A program made the translations under genes and the position numbers. A stretch of DNA of 64,000 nt from Cunninghamella blakesleeana (taxonomy: Eukaryota > Mucoromycota > Mucoromycetes > Mucorales > Cunninghamellaceae): positions 124,001 through 188,000 of the forward strand of contig JAFCIZ010000005.1 of NCBI GenBank assembly GCA_017871115.1, read 5' to 3'. Below are positions 59,994 through 64,000 of the stretch, piece after piece (the first letter of the stretch is position 1; each line of letters starts with the position of its first letter). The notes beneath the pieces are model-generated. The model made no database searches. It had not been told where the DNA came from and saw nothing but the letters and a program-made list of their open reading frames with translations.

Positions 59994-60917
59994 TTAAAAC
60001 AAAACAAAATCATCCATGGTTAATAAATCTTGTTCAGGAACTAAGCCAGGAGAAGGAGGAGGAGAAGCCATTGGAGAAACCATTGTATTAAGTTGATTCA
60101 TTTCATCAAAAATTTCATCATCATCCAAAATATCCACCATTAAATTATTATTATTATTATCATTATTACTATTGTTATTATTACTATTCGTATTACTATA
60201 GATATTGTTATTATTATTATTTTCTGAATTGGATAAAGAACCAAATAAAGACATGGTTGATAACTCATGTTGATAATGATGAGGGTGATATTGATTAATC
60301 ATAGTTGGTGTAGAAGGACTACTCATATCGGTAGATGATGAATTAGAAAGAGAAGAAAACAATGATGAAGGTGAACATGATGTTGAAGAGGTAGGTGTAG
60401 TAGTAGTAGTATTAGAAAGTTGTTTTTGTTGTTGTTTTAAATTATTTTTATTATTATTATAAGGGTGATAACGATGATTAATAGTATGTCGGCGGCGAGG
60501 ATGAGAATGAGTATTTGTCATGATAGTTCGATTTAAATTAGTAGAAGAAGATGATGAAGAAGAAGTATAGTAGGTATCCAAAGCTGATTGTTGTTGATCA
60601 TGATGATAAATAAATGGAGAAGAGTAATACATAGTATAACGATTATGGCGATGGTTATCTACTGGTGTTCCAATTGATAAACTAGGATAAACTTCATTTT
60701 CCGAGTAGAAATTTGCCCTTGAGCATGGTGATGAGCTTGTTGACTCATCTCCCGTGGATTCGTTGGGTGAGAGATAATCGAAGGTTGATCTGATTCGAGG
60801 AGATGGAAGGTTTCTTTGAAAGAAGAAGCAATTACTTGAGACTTGGAGTTCATTTTCAGAATTATTATTAGTCTTAATTGAAAGAGGAATGTTGGAGTTT
60901 TTGTTAGAAGGCAACAA
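59994..60917 (-). CDS. Ser/Asn-rich low-complexity protein, possible transcriptional regulator
   Basis: Open frame of about 307 codons ending in VPEQDLLTMDDFVLF and stop. Composition is Ser/Thr/Asn/His-rich with Ser, Asn and Gln runs, a basic patch (HPRRRHTINHRYHP), Ser-Pro sites (SPSTPT, ASPPPSP) and an acidic, hydrophobic C-terminus (VDILDDDEIFDEMNQL ... DDFVLF) like an activation domain. No DNA-binding fold or enzyme motif is recognised. The start is doubtful: the frame is open from a TAA near 60950, but the first ATG is at 60632 (residue 96 of this frame), and the upstream part looks coding. Either a short 5' exon is missed (possible acceptor CAATTAAG near 60870) or the N-terminus is shorter. 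Function unknown. Confidence 0.6.
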   Translation of the reverse strand: MLPSNKNSNIPLSIKTNNNSENELQVSSNCFFFQRNLPSPRIRSTFDYLSPNESTGDESTSSSPCSRANFYSENEVYPSLSIGTPVDNHRHNRYTMYYSSPFIYHHDQQQSALDTYYTSSSSSSSTNLNRTIMTNTHSHPRRRHTINHRYHPYNNNKNNLKQQQKQLSNTTTTTPTSSTSCSPSSLFSSLSNSSSTDMSSPSTPTMINQYHPHHYQHELSTMSLFGSLSNSENNNNNNIYSNTNSNNNNSNNDNNNNNLMVDILDDDEIFDEMNQLNTMVSPMASPPPSPGLVPEQDLLTMDDFVLF

Positions 60918-61720
60918 GACGAAAGTTGTTGTTATTGTTTTTTTTTAAAAAAAAGTTTTTTGTTGTTGAGTTTTTTTTATTGGAAAGTTGCTACTTTTTT
61001 ATCTATATCCCAAAAGTTAGCGACCAATCTACCCAAATAAAAAAAAAGAAAAGCGACTATATAAAAGTTGTATTAAAAAAAATGAAAACAATAAGTTTTC
61101 TTTTTTTTAAAAGTGTTTTTAAAAAAGAAGGAAGAAGTAAAAAAAAAAAAAAAAAAAAAAAGACTGAGATGTAAAAAAAATAAAAGCCTTGTTTGTGTAT
61201 TAGCTTAGTGATTAATATAAAAATAATAAAATGATTGTTTCCCAAAAATTAAGATTGTTTTTCTTTTTTATGAAAAAAAAAAGAAAAAGGTTTTCTTAAA
61301 AGAAATATATATAACCTCTTTGTTATAAACCAAAAAAGAGAAAAAAGGTAATTAAAATATATAAATATATATAAAATATATAGGAACGCGAAGAAAAAAA
61401 AAAAAAGAAAAGAGAAAAAGAAAAAGAAAAGAAAAAGAAAAGAAAAAAGAGGGGAAGAAAAAAAAAATTCATATTATAAAAAAATATACAGAAATTTTTT
61501 GTGCTTCCAATTCCCATTCCTATAAAAATGATTGGCTAAAAATTATCTAAAACGAAAAATAAAAATACTAATAGACAAATGAAATCAAAGAATTACCATA
61601 TTCATTGGTCGCCGAGTATAAAAATATAATAGACATGTGGTACCATATATATAAATATAAAAAACGTTTTTTTTTTTAAAAAATTAATGTATATATATAT
61701 ATATATATATATATAATAAT
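60918..61720. other. Intergenic region with A/G tract
   Basis: Contains several homopolymer runs, an A/G-only tract at about 61386-61468 made of AAAAG/GAAAA units, and a TA microsatellite at 61689-61714. Short frames here are Lys or Phe homopolymers. No gene. Confidence 0.6.
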
Positions 61721-63978
61721 TTAATTATATTTTATTCCTTTTAATTCTAATTTCATTATAAAATCATTTTCTTGTAGGGTTTGATCATCATTCCACCACC
61801 AATGTAATATCCAATATTCTTTATATACTTCGTTTGCTTTCCATTCACCACCATTGGATATTGATACCTGTGTTCCTGAATGATTATTATTTTGTGTAAC
61901 TTTATTCAAAATAGATGAAAGGGAAGGAGGAGGGAATGCGTTGCAAGGGATATAAATCTCAGTCACTTTATTTTTAATGTTGGTCCGAGCTTTTAATTCA
62001 TAGCAAAAATAAGCTTCTTTTTTACTTGTAGGTGACTCATATACTATATTTAATGGTGTACCTGCTGTTAATTTAGGATGAGGTCGATATAAACACACTA
62101 ATTGTCGTTGATTGATTGGTTCAGTTGATAATACAAAGGTGTTATCTATTGGATCGGTCGAAGAAGAGATAGTAATACTTTCTGATCTTGATATGTTATC
62201 TTCTAGCTCTTCCAGTTTATTACTATTACTGTTATTTTTGTTAAATATGGAAGTGTCTATTATTTCAGTAGGTGCATCTTCGTCTTCGTCTTGATCATCC
62301 TGCTGCAGTTGCTGCCATATACTCAAATCTTCACCATTCCATCGATCCCCCCAAAGTGAGTTATTATCAGGCACATAATGCCAAAGAGTATAGTTTATCA
62401 AATTACTTTCCACTGCATGAATACTTGCATCCATAGCTTTATTTTGTGATGAATTTGGATCATGAATATTATTTGTTTTAATGGAGATAATGTTCTTGTA
62501 AGAAGAAGTACTAGTTGAAGTGAATAAAGATGTGATGTATAATAAAATGGATTGCCATAAAGAAAAAGATGTTGAGGATGATGAAATATCTTTATCGTTA
62601 TCATTTTGCATATCATAAGGAATACCAATTTCACCCATTAAACAAGGATAGGGGCCAACTTGTTCAAGTCCTTCTTCACGAATCGTTTCAAGTTGTTTAA
62701 CAAAGCAATTTCGAATGGATTTTTCACCAAAACACATAGCACGAAGAAATCTTAATGGCCCAGTTCCATATTTCCCACGATTTAAATTAATAAAGTCTAT
62801 ATTATAATTACACCATTTTTTTTTCACCAAGGTAAGACCATCATACCAATGAGGTGTATAAACTAAACGTTGGAATTGTGGGTTTTCCGAGGCTGTTGGA
62901 AATTTAGGTGGTTTATCCAAAATGGGTGGTTGTACAAAGATAATTGCCTTTTGATGATATTGTCTTATGGATTGGATATAGGCATTGATGAATGGTAACC
63001 AATAATCTTCAGCAAATCGAGTGGATTTATTCTCATGACTTGGATCATTTGCAAAATAATGAGGGGAAAGTAATGTTTGTGTGGATATATCCCATACTTT
63101 ATGTAATGCCCATATACAGCCATGATCATGTTGCTTCCATATATCCCCTCTTTTCCATCCAAAAATTGAATCTGCTTCATTTAATTCTTCTTTTGTTAAC
63201 CAAGCTGTAGTAAGCTCCCCAGGATCAACAAGAATATCACCGGTTTTCTTTGGACCTGACCATATAAACTTGTAATGAGCTACTTTTGTTGCGATACCAC
63301 TACCTAGTAACATGGCTTGAAAAGGTGTAGGCATTAATCCCATTTTAAAACTTGTATCGCTTTGATCCAATGCATTTAAATCGGGAAATTCAAGATATCC
63401 TTTCCCAGGTTCGTTCATTGTATCATATCCGATCACTATATCATCTTGTAAATTATGTTGTATTACTTTTTTAACTAACTGCGTTATTGCATTCAAAAAA
63501 TGCTGTTGAAGGTAATCTTGAATGTTTATGCCATTTACCTCACAATGAGGTGCAAAAGTTTTTCCTGCAAAAAACAATGTAAACATTGTTTGTGCTGCTA
63601 ATCGTTCATAATTAGTATTCCATATCATTCTAGGAAAAGTTTCAGGTTCTTCATATGTATTTTGTACTAATGCTGCTATGGTTGATTCAAATCTTAATGG
63701 ATGAAAACCTGCAAGAGTCAATGTCCACCCAGGGTGGCCAGATCCACCGCATTGACGAGACCACTATTCCAAGCATAATAAAAAAAGAAAAAAGAAAGAA
63801 AGAAAAATGAGTGCAATTAATATATGTACGTTATTACAGCTATAATTATATATAATTTAGTAGATAAATAATACTTACTGTATCTTGGTGTGGATCAATG
63901 AATACTTGTAAATCATATTTTCGACATTTAATTAATACTTCAATTACATAATTAATATAATCCATATCATATATACCA
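61721..63978 (-). CDS. GH5 endoglycoceramidase/sterylglucosidase-like enzyme (5' part beyond window)
   Basis: Two exons visible: 63978-63879 and 63763-61721, together about 714 residues; upstream exons lie beyond the right edge. The junction restores VFIDPHQDTWSRQCGGSG with HPGWTL, a conserved strip of fungal endoglycoceramidase-related proteins. The acid/base Glu is in YDTMNEPGKGY and the nucleophile Glu in CLMGEIGIPYD, as expected for GH5. An Asp/Glu/Ser-rich loop precedes a C-terminal beta-sandwich ending near YWILHWWWNDDQ. Fungal EGCrP1 and EGCrP2 cleave glucosylceramide or steryl glucoside inside the cell; which substrate applies is not visible. The length exceeds bacterial EGCs because of low-complexity insertions (about residues 440-520 of the large exon). 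Confidence 0.88.
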
Positions 63979-64000
63979 CTACAATATAACAAAATAATAT

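Noticed and set aside
60659..60853. Alternative ATG-started frame overlapping the Ser/Asn-rich gene
   Set aside because: The overlapping frame ends after 64 codons, and the Ser/Pro-rich frame continues into the long conserved-looking body.

Overview
The window is nuclear DNA of a very AT-rich fungus. Short spliceosomal introns (mostly GTAAGT/GTAAAT ... TAG), long Asn/Gln/His/Ser codon runs, T-run/A-run tracts and TA microsatellites occur throughout. The gene content (Zn2Cys6 factor, PFA4-type palmitoyltransferase, Exo70, Vac1/Pep7, fungal endoglycoceramidase, Rrm4-like RRM/MLLE protein) fits an early-diverging fungus, most likely Mucoromycota. This placement is inference. No CRISPR array, operon, rRNA or convincing tRNA is seen. 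Most multi-exon models below were assembled by hand, and their exon lengths sum to a multiple of three.

Layout. 1-10.6 kb: an SLC25 mitochondrial carrier (+), a Zn2Cys6 regulator (-) and a 902-residue protein with three RRMs and two MLLE domains (+). 11.3-36.4 kb: an accessory region of minus-strand duplicated genes. They belong to three families, called here R (FYVE-like/SAP/RING E3 ligase), B (183-aa Cys-rich protein) and A (small CxxC protein with a conserved basic tail). Read along the minus strand the order is R3, R2, R1, B4, a Tc1/IS630 transposon, B3, B2 (pseudogene), A2, R0 (pseudogene), B1 (broken), A1. The R0-B1-A1 and R1-B4/B3/B2-A2 series look like copies of one ancestral R-B-A cassette. 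B1 is interrupted by about 3.6 kb that carries an Hsp20 gene and a decayed gene.

36.4-64 kb: mainly single-copy conserved genes. These are pterin-4a-carbinolamine dehydratase, a nuclease-like orphan gene flanked by 200-bp direct repeats, a NOPCHAP1-like factor, PFA4-type DHHC transferase, FAM72, an Apd1/AIM32-type thioredoxin-like ferredoxin protein, a Vac1/Pep7 double-FYVE protein, a 7TM protein, a secreted small protein, Exo70, a Ser/Asn-rich putative regulator and a GH5 endoglycoceramidase-like enzyme that runs off the right edge.

Several genes concern membrane traffic: Rrm4-like (endosomal mRNA transport), Pep7 (endosome fusion), Exo70 (exocytosis) and Pfa4 (chitin synthase palmitoylation in yeast). 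Nothing shows that they are co-regulated. The most unusual part is the R-B-A array, with its shared exon architecture, a repeated promoter-like element ahead of each B gene, an in-frame exon duplication and several stages of pseudogenisation.
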